Below are positions 17,690 to 26,809 of a DNA stretch of 34,627 bases, one piece after another. Position 1 is the stretch's first letter. Each line of letters begins with the position of its first letter. The stretch lies in the NCBI GenBank assembly GCA_016937725.1, contig JAFGVZ010000133.1:1-34627 (forward strand). The letters are read 5' to 3'. The stretch is from Paracoccaceae bacterium. GTDB lineage: Bacteria; Pseudomonadota; Alphaproteobacteria; Rhodobacterales; Rhodobacteraceae. The position numbers and the translations under genes are program-made. The notes below the pieces were generated by a model. The model was not told the DNA's origin, made no database searches, and worked only from the letters and a program-made list of their open reading frames with translations.

Positions 17690-20539
17690 TTAGCTATCCT
17701 TGGTGGCAGAGCGGATCGCGCCGCCATCCGTGACAATATCCATCGGGTCGGTATTGACCGGCTGATCGGGGTCGGCAGCCACGCCCATGCGCGACAACTC
17801 CGCCAGCGCCAGCATGACCGCGCCCAGAACCGTCAGGAACACGCCCACGTCAAACGCCATGGCTGACGCCAGTTCGAATTTCGACAGGGGCGGGATGGTG
17901 ACATAGCCAAAGGTGCTTTTCAGGAACGGGTAGCCAAAGAACCAGCTTGCAATGCCCGTGGCCGCCGCCGTCAGAATGCCCACCGCGATCATGCCGTGAT
18001 AGGCAAAGCGCTGGCGCGATTGCGCCCATTCAAGCCCCGATGCCATGTATTGCATCAGCACCGCGACCGCAACGACCAGACCGGCGATGAACCCGCCGCC
18101 CGGCTGGCTATGCCCGCGCAGGAAGATGAACGCGCCCACCACGATCGCAATGGGAAGCACCGCGCGCGTGGCCACGACCATCATCAGCGGGTGGCGGTCG
18201 CCGATCTTGACATGGTCCTTCGCCATCTCGCGCAGGCGCTTGCCGCCCGCGCTGCGCATAAGCGCCGCGACCATGGCGAAAATCGAAATGCCTGCAATGC
18301 CCAGAACGATGATCTCGCCAAACGTATCAAAGCCGCGGAAGTCGACAAGGATCACGTTCACCACGTTATTGCCCCCACCGCCGGTGTAGGAGTTCTCCAG
18401 GAAATACCAGCCGATATTGTCGGGCTCGCGCCGCAGAAGCGCATACATCAACGCGCCAATCCCAAGGCCCGCCCCTGCCCCGATCACCGCGTCGCGCGTG
18501 CGCCGGGCGGGGCTGCTTTCCTTGGGCGTTTCCTTGGGGAGGAAATACAGTGCGAGCAACAACAGGATGACCGTCACCACCTCCACCGACAATTGCGTCA
18601 GGGCCAAGTCGGGCGCGGACAGGTAGGCAAAGGCGACCGACAAGATAAGCCCCACCACGCCCATCAATACCAGCGACAGGTAGCGGTTGCGGTGTAGGAA
18701 CGCCAAGGCAGTCGTCGGCACCATGATCAGCACGAAACCAATGATCGAGGCATTGGTCATGGGCAACATGGGCCGTGCGCCTTGCAGGTAATCGGCGCTG
18801 AAAAACGCACCCGCCACGATCACCACGCAAGCGGCGGTGAAAATGGCCAAGTAGCGCGACATCGCCCCGTCATGCAGCAAGTCGGTAAACCACGTGAAGA
18901 ACCGGGTAATTCCACCCAACAAAGCGTCGAAAATCGCCTTCGCCTCTGGCCGGGGGGCGGCGATCCACGCACGGTCCAGCCCCTTGTGCAGCAACAGCAG
19001 CACAGCGCCCGTGGCGACCGCGATCATCGACATGATCAGCGCCGCATTTACCCCGTGCCACAGCGCAAGCGAATAATAAGGCAGCTCATCCGCCTGCGTC
19101 ACGGCTTTCGACACGGTTTCGACCAAAGCGCCCGCCATGGTTTTCGGGAACAGACCGATCAGAATGACCAGCACTGCCAAGAACGCAGGCGCAACCCACA
19201 TCCCAAAGCCCGGATCATGCGGCTTGGCCGGATAGTCGTCGCGCTTCGGGCCAAAGAACACATGGAACACGAAGCGCAGGCTATAAGCGACAGAGAAGGT
19301 CGCCGCGATGGTCGCCATGACCATGAACAGGGTCGAGGTATGCGCGGCCTCGTGCAGCATCATTTCCTTGGACAAGAACCCGTTGAAGGGTGGCAGGCCC
19401 GCCATGGAAAACGCGGCAATCGTGCCGATGGTAAAGGTCACGGGCATCAGGAACCGCAAGCCGCCAAGACGTTTGATGTCGCGAGTCTTGGCCTCGTGGT
19501 CGACGATCCCGGCTGTCATAAACAGCGCCGCCTTGAAGGTCGCGTGGTTAATGATGTGGAATACCGCCACCACCGCCGCAATCTCGGTGCCTAGCCCCAA
19601 AAGCATGGTAATCAGGCCCAAATGGCTGACGGTCGAAAACGCCAGCAGGCCTTTCAGATCATCCTTGAACAGCGCGATCACCGCACCCAGCGTCATGGTG
19701 ATTAGCCCCGCGCCCGCCACAAGGTAAAACCACAGGTCGGTGCCCGACAGCACTGGCCATAGCCGCGCCATCAGGAACAGGCCCGCTTTGACCATCGTGG
19801 CCGAATGCAGATAGGCCGAGACGGGCGTGGGCGCGGCCATGGCGTGCGGCAGCCAGAAATGGAACGGGAATTGCGCGGATTTGGTGAAGGCGCCCAGCAG
19901 GATCAGCAGCAGCGCGGGCACATAGAGATCGCTTTCCTGAATAACCTCGCGGTTTTCCAAGATCACGGTCAGGTCGTAGCTGCCCGCGATATTGCCAAGG
20001 ATCAGCATCCCCCCGATCAGCGCCAAGCCGCCCATGCCGGTCACGGTCAGCGCCATGCGCGCACCTTGGCGACCTTCGGGCAGGTGCTTCCAATAGCCGA
20101 TCAGCAGGAAGGACGACAGCGAGGTCAATTCCCAGAAAATGAGCAAAAGCAGGATGTTGTCGGACAGAACGACCCCCACCATCGCGCCTTGGAACAGCAG
20201 CAAATAGGTGTAGAACTGATCCATCGGGTCGCTTTTATACAGGTAAAAGCGCGCGTAGATGATGATCAGCAGCCCGATCCCAAGGATCAGCCCGGCGAAC
20301 ATGAAGCCCAAACCGTCAAGGAAGAAATTTACGTTCAGCCCCAGCGCGGGCAGCCATTCAAACCGGGCTTGCACCACCTCTCCATTCAGCACGGCGGGCA
20401 GGTGCGACAGCAAGCCCAACAGGGCCAGCAATGTCACCGCGCCGGTGGCTGTGGCGCAGGCATTGCGCCCAGCGCGCAGCATCAGGCCGGGAAGGAGCGC
20501 GCCCAGAAAAGGAAGCGCTGCGATCAGGGCAAGAGACAT
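17690..20539 (-). CDS. mrpA: Mrp antiporter subunit A with C-terminal MnhB-like region (PhaAB type)
   Basis: 949 aa; NuoL-like N-terminus 'AQFPFHFWLPHAMAAPTPVSAYLHSATMVKAGLFLMARL', C-terminal 'GHSQPGGGFIAGLVVAVAVLMQYMASG' (MnhB signature). Confidence 0.94.
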   Translation of the reverse strand: MSLALIAALPFLGALLPGLMLRAGRNACATATGAVTLLALLGLLSHLPAVLNGEVVQARFEWLPALGLNVNFFLDGLGFMFAGLILGIGLLIIIYARFYLYKSDPMDQFYTYLLLFQGAMVGVVLSDNILLLLIFWELTSLSSFLLIGYWKHLPEGRQGARMALTVTGMGGLALIGGMLILGNIAGSYDLTVILENREVIQESDLYVPALLLILLGAFTKSAQFPFHFWLPHAMAAPTPVSAYLHSATMVKAGLFLMARLWPVLSGTDLWFYLVAGAGLITMTLGAVIALFKDDLKGLLAFSTVSHLGLITMLLGLGTEIAAVVAVFHIINHATFKAALFMTAGIVDHEAKTRDIKRLGGLRFLMPVTFTIGTIAAFSMAGLPPFNGFLSKEMMLHEAAHTSTLFMVMATIAATFSVAYSLRFVFHVFFGPKRDDYPAKPHDPGFGMWVAPAFLAVLVILIGLFPKTMAGALVETVSKAVTQADELPYYSLALWHGVNAALIMSMIAVATGAVLLLLHKGLDRAWIAAPRPEAKAIFDALLGGITRFFTWFTDLLHDGAMSRYLAIFTAACVVIVAGAFFSADYLQGARPMLPMTNASIIGFVLIMVPTTALAFLHRNRYLSLVLMGVVGLILSVAFAYLSAPDLALTQLSVEVVTVILLLLALYFLPKETPKESSPARRTRDAVIGAGAGLGIGALMYALLRREPDNIGWYFLENSYTGGGGNNVVNVILVDFRGFDTFGEIIVLGIAGISIFAMVAALMRSAGGKRLREMAKDHVKIGDRHPLMMVVATRAVLPIAIVVGAFIFLRGHSQPGGGFIAGLVVAVAVLMQYMASGLEWAQSRQRFAYHGMIAVGILTAAATGIASWFFGYPFLKSTFGYVTIPPLSKFELASAMAFDVGVFLTVLGAVMLALAELSRMGVAADPDQPVNTDPMDIVTDGGAIRSATKDS

Positions 20540-20683
20540 CGGCGTTTTTTCCGTTTTTTATGGTCCGCGCACGTTCAAGCACGCAGCGCAGAGGGAATGG
20601 GCGCGAAAAAGAGTTCGCCATTCATCAAATACCGCCATGATGAAAGTCAAGGCAAACCGGCGCGATTCCGGATAAAACCGGAG

Positions 20684-22210
20684 TCAGGCGGCAGGCGCAG
20701 GGGCGATTTTCGGCCCCGTGCCGTGGCGTTCGCGCTGAAGCGTGCGGAAATGCGCAATCTCGGAATGGGTCCACGCCGCAATGTCCCATGTGCGCGCCGA
20801 CCGGCGAAGCGCGGCCATACGCGCGCTGGCCTCTTCCATACCCATGGCCAGCGCTTGCTCCAACCCGGAATCCATCGACGAATGCGAAAACGGGTTCACG
20901 GGGATGGCGCCGTCCAGTAGCACTGCGCAGCCCGCAAATTCCGACAGGATGAGCGCGCCGGGATTGGTCAGATCGCGCGCGGCGCAGAATTCCGACGCCA
21001 CAAGGTTCAGCCCATCGGCCAAGGGCGTAATAGACGCAATATCGGCGGCGCGGTAATAGGCCACAAGCTGCGCCAGAGGAATCGCTTGGCTGACCAGCGT
21101 CACCGGTTGCCAATCGAAGCTGCCGAACGTGCCGTTAATGCGCCCGACAAGCGATTCAATCGCCTCCTGCACCTCGGCATAGGCGGTCATGTTGCGGTTT
21201 GCCCCGACCGAAACCAGCATCAACCGCACCTTGCCGCGCAGGTCGGGGCGGCGCTCTAACAAGCGCCCGAAGGCTTCCAATTGTTCGATATTGCCTTTGG
21301 TGTAATCCGTGCGCGACACCGACAGGATCAGCTTCGTGTCGCCCAGTTCGGCGCGGATTTCCCGCACCCGCTCGGCCACTTCGGGCTTGTTCGCCAATTT
21401 TTCGATATAGTCGAAATTCACCCCCACCGGGTTGGTGTGCACGCAGGTTGTCGCCCCCATATGCTCCAGCATCAGCGGCATGCGGCGGTCATTCAGCGCC
21501 ACGCCCGTGGCAGACAGCGTGCTGGGCGTTTCCGCCTCTGATACCAGCCGCGCGCCCTTGATGGACCGCACGACGGCGGCAAAATTCTGAGCATAGCGCG
21601 GAATGTGAAAGCCCACGCTGTCGCAGGTCATCAGGCTGTTGATGATCTCTTCGCGCCACGGCAGCACGTTGAACATATCCGGGCCCGGAAAGGGCGTGTG
21701 GTGGAAAAAGCAGATCGTGGCGTTGGGTTTTAGCTGGCGCAGATAGCCCGGCACCAGCCACAAGTTATAGTCATGAATCCAGATCACGGCATCATCTGTG
21801 GCCTGCTGTGCGGCGGCTTCTGCAAACAGCCAGTTCACCGCGCGGAAGGTTGGCCAATCGACCGGGTCGTAATTATAGCGTTCCTTGAAGCCGTGCAGGA
21901 TAGGCCAGAAGGCTTCTTTACTGGTCACATGGTAGAAGCTTTTGACCTGTTCCTTGGTCAAAGGCAGCCGACTGACCGAATAAGTGCCAAAACTGTCCGA
22001 AATTTCGATCACGCGCTCGAATTCCGGGTTGGCAGGGTCTTCGGCCTCTTTCCACGCCACCCAAGCACCGCGATCCGCCTGCCCCAAAAACCCTTTCATC
22101 GTTGGCACAATGCCGTTCGGGCTGGAGTTTTCGCGGTAATGCACCTTCCCGTCCTCGATCACCTCCTCGTAAGGTTGGCGATGGTAGACGATTACAAGAT
22201 CCGATTTCAT
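20684..22210 (-). CDS. ggpS: GT20 glycosyltransferase, likely glucosylglycerol-phosphate synthase
   Basis: 508 aa; 'SDLVIVYHRQPYEEVIEDGKVHYRENSSPNGIVPTMKGFL', 'SFYHVTSKEAFWPILHGF', 'IWIHDYNLWLVPGYLRQLKPNATICFFHHTPFP', 'RTDYTKGN' match remembered cyanobacterial GgpS far better than OtsA ('VVSNRI', 'GGL', 'RLDYSKG'). Confidence 0.82.
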   Translation of the reverse strand: MKSDLVIVYHRQPYEEVIEDGKVHYRENSSPNGIVPTMKGFLGQADRGAWVAWKEAEDPANPEFERVIEISDSFGTYSVSRLPLTKEQVKSFYHVTSKEAFWPILHGFKERYNYDPVDWPTFRAVNWLFAEAAAQQATDDAVIWIHDYNLWLVPGYLRQLKPNATICFFHHTPFPGPDMFNVLPWREEIINSLMTCDSVGFHIPRYAQNFAAVVRSIKGARLVSEAETPSTLSATGVALNDRRMPLMLEHMGATTCVHTNPVGVNFDYIEKLANKPEVAERVREIRAELGDTKLILSVSRTDYTKGNIEQLEAFGRLLERRPDLRGKVRLMLVSVGANRNMTAYAEVQEAIESLVGRINGTFGSFDWQPVTLVSQAIPLAQLVAYYRAADIASITPLADGLNLVASEFCAARDLTNPGALILSEFAGCAVLLDGAIPVNPFSHSSMDSGLEQALAMGMEEASARMAALRRSARTWDIAAWTHSEIAHFRTLQRERHGTGPKIAPAPAA

Positions 22211-22986
22211 AGCGGCAACTCCGGTGGGGTTGGGTGCAAGGTATGGGCATGGATGGCCTCTATGATCCCGCCCGCGCCGATCTGGCGGCAGCGATGGGCC
22301 CTCGGCAAATGCGCGGTCGCGGCAAGCAATTCGGGCTCCGATCCGCCCACAAGCGCGCCGTGCAGCCCGGTTTCGAACATGGACAGATCGTTGAGCGTGT
22401 CGCCTGCTACTAGCACCTGTTCGGCATTCAGCCCAAGATGAGAGATCAGGCGCAGAAGCGACGGGCCCTTGCTGACACCCTTGGGTAGCACATCGACAAA
22501 GCACCCGTGCGAGACGATGATATCGACCTCCAGCCCGTCCAGAACCGACAAAGCGGCGCGGTCGAACGCGCTGTTGTATTCATAGGACAGGCGATGACGA
22601 AAGGGCGCATCTTGCAAGCGCAGACCTGTCACAGACTCAAGCCGCGCCCGAATCTCGGCATCCAGCCCATGCCACGCTTGCGCGATCGGCGCTTCCAGAT
22701 CGGGGAGCGGGTGCACGCGACCATCGGTAAAACTTGCGATAGTCGTCCCGACATCGCCAATCACAAATTCCGGCGAAGGCACATCACCCTTGGCGCATAA
22801 ATCTGCAATAAAATCCGGGTCACGCCCGGTAACGAAGACAAGCTGCACATCGGGTTGCGCGCGCAGCCATGAATAAAGCAGGTTTCGATGCGTGGCGCTG
22901 CCGCCCAGAAAGGTTCCGTCAAGGTCGGTCGCCAGCACCATGCGGGTGCTTTGCCCGGCGATGGGGCGTTTCGATAAAATTTCCAT
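22207..22986 (-). CDS. HAD-IIB sugar-phosphatase, likely glucosylglycerol-phosphate phosphatase
   Basis: 259 aa; 'LATDLDGTFLGGS', 'FVTGRDPDFI', 'GVSKGPSLLRLI', 'VAGDTLNDLSMFE'; 4-bp overlap with ggpS. Confidence 0.8.
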   Translation of the reverse strand: MEILSKRPIAGQSTRMVLATDLDGTFLGGSATHRNLLYSWLRAQPDVQLVFVTGRDPDFIADLCAKGDVPSPEFVIGDVGTTIASFTDGRVHPLPDLEAPIAQAWHGLDAEIRARLESVTGLRLQDAPFRHRLSYEYNSAFDRAALSVLDGLEVDIIVSHGCFVDVLPKGVSKGPSLLRLISHLGLNAEQVLVAGDTLNDLSMFETGLHGALVGGSEPELLAATAHLPRAHRCRQIGAGGIIEAIHAHTLHPTPPELPL

Positions 22987-23062
22987 ACCATGAAGATGGG
23001 ATGGGCTTGCTCAAGTTCCAACCCGATGCGGGCCCAGACGACCCGAAACAGAGCGCAAAACA

Positions 23063-23089
23063 AAGGCCGCCCATAATCTGAGCGGCCTT
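23063..23089 (-). terminator. Rho-independent terminator downstream of the cold-shock gene
   Basis: AAGGCCGC...GCGGCCTT inverted repeat; minus-strand 3' side TTTGTTTT. Confidence 0.75.
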
Positions 23090-23121
23090 AAGCATTCTTG
23101 CCTAAAAATTAGGCTAAAATA

Positions 23122-23328
23122 TCAGGCGAGTGCCAGGTTCGACGCGGATTCGCGGCCGTCGCGGCCTTTTTCCAGATCGAAGGTCACTTTCTGACCATCA
23201 TCCAGACCGCGCAGACCAGCGCGCTCAACAGCGGAAATGTGCACGAACACATCCTTGGAACCGCCATCGGGTTGAATGAAGCCAAAACCTTTGGTTGCGT
23301 TGAACCATTTCACGGTGCCAGTAGCCAT
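23122..23328 (-). CDS. CspA-family cold-shock protein
   Basis: 68 aa MATGTVKWFNATKGFGFIQPDGGSKDVFVHISAVERAGLRGL... with RNP1 'KGFGFI' and RNP2 'DVFVHI'. Confidence 0.97.
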   Translation of the reverse strand: MATGTVKWFNATKGFGFIQPDGGSKDVFVHISAVERAGLRGLDDGQKVTFDLEKGRDGRESASNLALA

Positions 23329-23490
23329 GTGAATTCTCCTAAATATATCACTGCCCACGACATTGCGGCAGTTCGGCTCAGTCAGTGCAAGATCGAGATC
23401 ACTGTGGCCGATGAAGGAGAACAGAGTCGATAGAGGTAACGTCGCTGCGTCTTCATACAGAGGCGCGCCACACCTAGCAAGGAAATTCGC

Positions 23491-24474
23491 TTAGCCAAAT
23501 TGCGCCACCCGCGCGGCCATATCCAGCATGCGGCACGAAAAGCCCCATTCGTTGTCATACCAGCCGAACACACGCAGCATCCCGCCTTCGGTTTGCTGCG
23601 TCTCTGGCAGCGCCATGACAATGCTTTCCGGGCGGGCCCGCAGATCGGTCGACACGAGCGGCCTGTCCGTCCAGCCAATAACACCGCCGGCCTGTTGCAG
23701 CGCAGCGTTCACCTCGGCCACACTCGGGCGGCGATCCAGCATTACGCACAAATCGACCGCTGAAACCGATGCTGTCGGCACCCGCACCGCCGCACCCAGC
23801 AAACGCCCTTCCATTTCGGGCAAGACCCGCTCGACCAGCTTTTGCGCGCTGGTCGTGGTCGGCACCATCGACAGCGCCGCGGCGCGCGAACGCGCCAGAT
23901 CACCGCGCGGCGCGTCGACCGTGGGCTGGCTACCGGTGTAGCAATGCACCGTGGTCATAAACCCCGTGGCAATGCCCCAGTGATCGTGCAGGAACTTGGC
24001 CAATGGTGCCAGCGCATTCGTCGTGCAGGACGCGTTCGAGATCAGCTCATGCGCAGGCGTCAGGACATGATCATTCGCCCCAAGCACCACCGTGACCTCT
24101 GCCGCGTCAGAGGGGCCGGAAATCAGCACCCGCCGCGCACCTGCCCGTATACCCCGACGGGCCACCTCTGTCCGGTCGGCGCGGCCCGTGCATTCCATGA
24201 CAAGGTCAATATCGGACAGGTCCAGCTCTGACAGGTCAGACTTGTGTGTCAGGCGCAGCGTCGTATCGCTAACACGAAACTGACCGTCCCCGGTGGAAAC
24301 CGGATGCGCTAACCGGCCGAAAACACTGTCATATTCGAACAGGTAAGCGCAGGTCTCGGCATCTGCGATGTCGTTGATTGCGACGATCTGCACATCCGGC
24401 CAACCGCCTTGAAGCCAAGCCCGTAGCACCGTCCGCCCGATCCGGCCAAAGCCGTTGATCGCCACGCGTATCAT
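23491..24474 (-). CDS. gap: Glyceraldehyde-3-phosphate dehydrogenase-like protein (type I, divergent)
   Basis: 327 aa; 'INGFGRIGRTVLRAWL', catalytic 'SNASCTTNALAPLAKFLHD', 'WYDNEWGFSCRMLD'. Confidence 0.9.
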   Translation of the reverse strand: MIRVAINGFGRIGRTVLRAWLQGGWPDVQIVAINDIADAETCAYLFEYDSVFGRLAHPVSTGDGQFRVSDTTLRLTHKSDLSELDLSDIDLVMECTGRADRTEVARRGIRAGARRVLISGPSDAAEVTVVLGANDHVLTPAHELISNASCTTNALAPLAKFLHDHWGIATGFMTTVHCYTGSQPTVDAPRGDLARSRAAALSMVPTTTSAQKLVERVLPEMEGRLLGAAVRVPTASVSAVDLCVMLDRRPSVAEVNAALQQAGGVIGWTDRPLVSTDLRARPESIVMALPETQQTEGGMLRVFGWYDNEWGFSCRMLDMAARVAQFG

Positions 24475-24540
24475 GTCTGTGTCCCCTGCCCTATCGGCAC
24501 TTTCGCGCAGTTAGCCCCGGCGCGTGCCGAGGCGCAAGGC

Positions 24541-25503
24541 CTAGAGCGCGACCTCTATCGCCGTGCCATTGGCGCGTGCCAGATCGACTGCCTTAGACGC
24601 TACGGCAATGTCCTGCAAGCCAACGCCGGTGCCATCGAACAGCGTGATTTCATCGACACTGCTGCGCCCCGCATGCGTGCCATTGATAACCGCACCGATG
24701 GGGGTGATATCCTCTGCCGTGATCAACCCTTGGGCAATCGCATGCTGCGCCTCGCCAATGGTGATGGATTGCGCGACCTCGTCGGTGAACACGGTCGCGC
24801 GCACCAGAAGCGCCGGTTCCACCTCTTGCTTGCCGATCGTGTCGGTGCCCATGCAAGCAATATGCGTGCCGGGACGGACATGCGCATCCATCAGGCTGGC
24901 GGCGGGGCTGGATGTGATTGTGATGATCACATCTGCCTGCGCGCCCAGATCTTCCAGGCTTACTTCCTCGAAAGGCAGCCCTTCTTCGGCCACGGCGGCG
25001 GCCAAACGGTCCATCATGTCGGGGTGGTAGTTCCACGCCACGACCTTTTCAAATTTACGCTGGCGCAGGGCTGCGCGCATCTGGAACACCGATTGGTGGC
25101 CCGCACCGATCATGCCCAAAACCGATGCGTCGGGCCGCGACAGATGCGCAATGGAAATGGCGGAGGCCGCCGCCGTGCGCAAAGCTGTCAGCAGGTTGCC
25201 GCCCACGGCCGCTTGCAAAATGCCCGTGTCGGGGTCGAACAGGAACACCGTGGATTGGTGGTTGATGATGCCTTTCGCGGCATTGCCGGGGAAATACCCC
25301 CCAGCCTTCACACCCAACTGGCCACCGGCGCGGTCCAGACCGGATTTGAAGCCATATTGCCGCCCTTCGCCCAGCGCCTCGCGCACAACGGGAAAGTTAT
25401 AGGCATCTTCCCGCGCCATGGCGGCAAAGGTGGCTTCAACAGCGTCGAACGCGCTTTGGTCATCGACTAGCCCGCCAATGGCGGATTCGGGCACGATCCA
25501 CAT
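24541..25503 (-). CDS. bhcD: Iminosuccinate reductase (ornithine cyclodeaminase/mu-crystallin family)
   Basis: 320 aa; OCD-family Rossmann 'ASVLGMIGAGHQSVFQMRAALRQRKFEKVVAWNYH', 'GTHIACMGTDTIGKQEVEP'; AGGAGG RBS; fourth gene of bhc cluster. Confidence 0.9.
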   Translation of the reverse strand: MWIVPESAIGGLVDDQSAFDAVEATFAAMAREDAYNFPVVREALGEGRQYGFKSGLDRAGGQLGVKAGGYFPGNAAKGIINHQSTVFLFDPDTGILQAAVGGNLLTALRTAAASAISIAHLSRPDASVLGMIGAGHQSVFQMRAALRQRKFEKVVAWNYHPDMMDRLAAAVAEEGLPFEEVSLEDLGAQADVIITITSSPAASLMDAHVRPGTHIACMGTDTIGKQEVEPALLVRATVFTDEVAQSITIGEAQHAIAQGLITAEDITPIGAVINGTHAGRSSVDEITLFDGTGVGLQDIAVASKAVDLARANGTAIEVAL

Positions 25504-25540
25504 GGGACAGCCTCCTGTAAGTTCTGTTCGCAGAGGAAGA

Positions 25541-25562
25541 GGCCCCGGATCAAGTCCGGGGC
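25541..25562. repeat. Palindrome GGCCCCGG-ATCAAGT-CCGGGGC (bhcC-bhcD gap, copy 1)
   Basis: Arms GCCCCGGA 25542-25549 / TCCGGGGC 25555-25562; same family as 1860-1886. Confidence 0.8.
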
Positions 25563-25580
25563 GCGGAGAGAGAGTGCTCA

Positions 25581-25603
25581 GGCTCCGGACCTGATCCGGA
25601 GCC
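25581..25603. repeat. Palindrome GGCTCCGG-ACCTGAT-CCGGAGCC (bhcC-bhcD gap, copy 2, opposite orientation)
   Basis: Arms GGCTCCGGA 25581-25589 / TCCGGAGCC 25595-25603; reverse complement has ATCAGGT spacer like the other copies. Confidence 0.8.
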
Positions 25604-25623
25604 TCGCGGTCATCTGGGCCGGG

Positions 25624-26787
25624 TTAGTATGCCTTGCCGCGCGCGCTGACGGGCCAGACGGTTTCGACCTTGCCATTCCGCACGCCGACATACCAGTCGT
25701 GCACGTTGCAGGTCGGGTCGCAATGGCCGGGTACCAGTTTCAGCTTGTCGCCCACTTTCAGCACACCTTCTGGGTCCGCGACCACGCCATGCTCGTCCGA
25801 GCATTTGACGTATTTCACATCGTCACGGCCATAAATCACCGGCAGGCCGCTATCGACCGATTGCGCTTTCAAACCGGCATCGACAATCGCTTTGTCGGCT
25901 TTTGCGTGGCTCATGACCGAGGTCAGGATGAACAGCGCATTCTCCCACTCGCTCTGGTCAATGCGCTTGCCGTCCTTGTCGAGGATGCGACCATAATCGG
26001 CATCCATGAACGCGTAGGAACCGCACTGAAGCTCGTTATACACGCCCGAATTCGATTCGAAGTAATACGACCCGGTGCCACCGCCGCCGACGATGTCGCA
26101 TTCCAGCCCTTCGGCCTTCAGACCCTCGACCGCGTCACGCACCATCCCGATGGCGATATCGACCTTGGCCTTGCGCTCGTCGTAGCTGTCCATGTGCTGC
26201 ATCGCGCCCTGATAGGCTTGGATGCCCGCAAATTTCAGACCCTCAGCGGCATCCACCGCCTTGGCAATCTCGATCACGGCTTCGGTGGTTGTCACACCGC
26301 AGCGGCCCGCGCCGCAGTCAATCTCGACCAAGCATTCGATCTGTGTGCCATGCTTGACCGCCGCCGCCGACAGGTCGGCCACATTGGTCACGTCATCCAG
26401 ACAGCAGATCGCGCGCGCGCCCAGTTTCGGGATGCGCGCCAAACGGTCGATCTTGGCCGGGTCGCGCACTTGGTTCGAGACCAACACGTCCTTGATGCCG
26501 CCACGTGCGAAAACTTCCGCTTCGGACACCTTCTGGCAGCAAACGCCACAAGCGCCGCCAAGCGACTCTTGCAGCTTGGCCACATCCACGGATTTGTGCA
26601 TCTTGCCATGCACGCGGTGACGCATGCCGTGTTCGCGGGCATAGTCGCCCATTTTCTTGATGTTGCGCTCCAGCGCGTCCAGGTCCAGCACTAGGCAGGG
26701 CGTCTGGATATCCGCTTCGTCCATCCCCGGCAGCGCGGGAACGTCAAAGCCAACTTCAAGCCCTTCGAATTTCGTCGGTGCGTTCAT
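25624..26787 (-). CDS. bhcC: beta-hydroxyaspartate aldolase (DSD1/D-threonine aldolase-like fold type III PLP enzyme)
   Basis: 387 aa; 'IQTPCLVLDLDALERNIKKMGDYAREHGMRHRVHGKMHKSVDVAKLQ', 'CHVHDWYVG'-like C-terminus 'GHCDPTCNVHDWYVGVRNGKVE'; cluster context. Confidence 0.92.
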   Translation of the reverse strand: MNAPTKFEGLEVGFDVPALPGMDEADIQTPCLVLDLDALERNIKKMGDYAREHGMRHRVHGKMHKSVDVAKLQESLGGACGVCCQKVSEAEVFARGGIKDVLVSNQVRDPAKIDRLARIPKLGARAICCLDDVTNVADLSAAAVKHGTQIECLVEIDCGAGRCGVTTTEAVIEIAKAVDAAEGLKFAGIQAYQGAMQHMDSYDERKAKVDIAIGMVRDAVEGLKAEGLECDIVGGGGTGSYYFESNSGVYNELQCGSYAFMDADYGRILDKDGKRIDQSEWENALFILTSVMSHAKADKAIVDAGLKAQSVDSGLPVIYGRDDVKYVKCSDEHGVVADPEGVLKVGDKLKLVPGHCDPTCNVHDWYVGVRNGKVETVWPVSARGKAY

Positions 26788-26809
26788 TTTGTTTACCCCT
26801 GTTGTTCGG

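Noticed and set aside
20684-22504. 606-aa start for the GT20 gene and trehalose-6-phosphate synthase (OtsA) call
   Set aside because: The N-terminal 98 aa overlap the HAD gene out of frame and look non-coding; homology starts at M(22210)KSDLVIVYHRQPYEEV. Motifs favour GgpS over OtsA.
24514-24533. Hairpin GCCCCGGC-GCGT-GCCGAGGC as a bhcD terminator
   Set aside because: Contains a wobble pair, and no T-tract follows on the minus strand; not called as a terminator.
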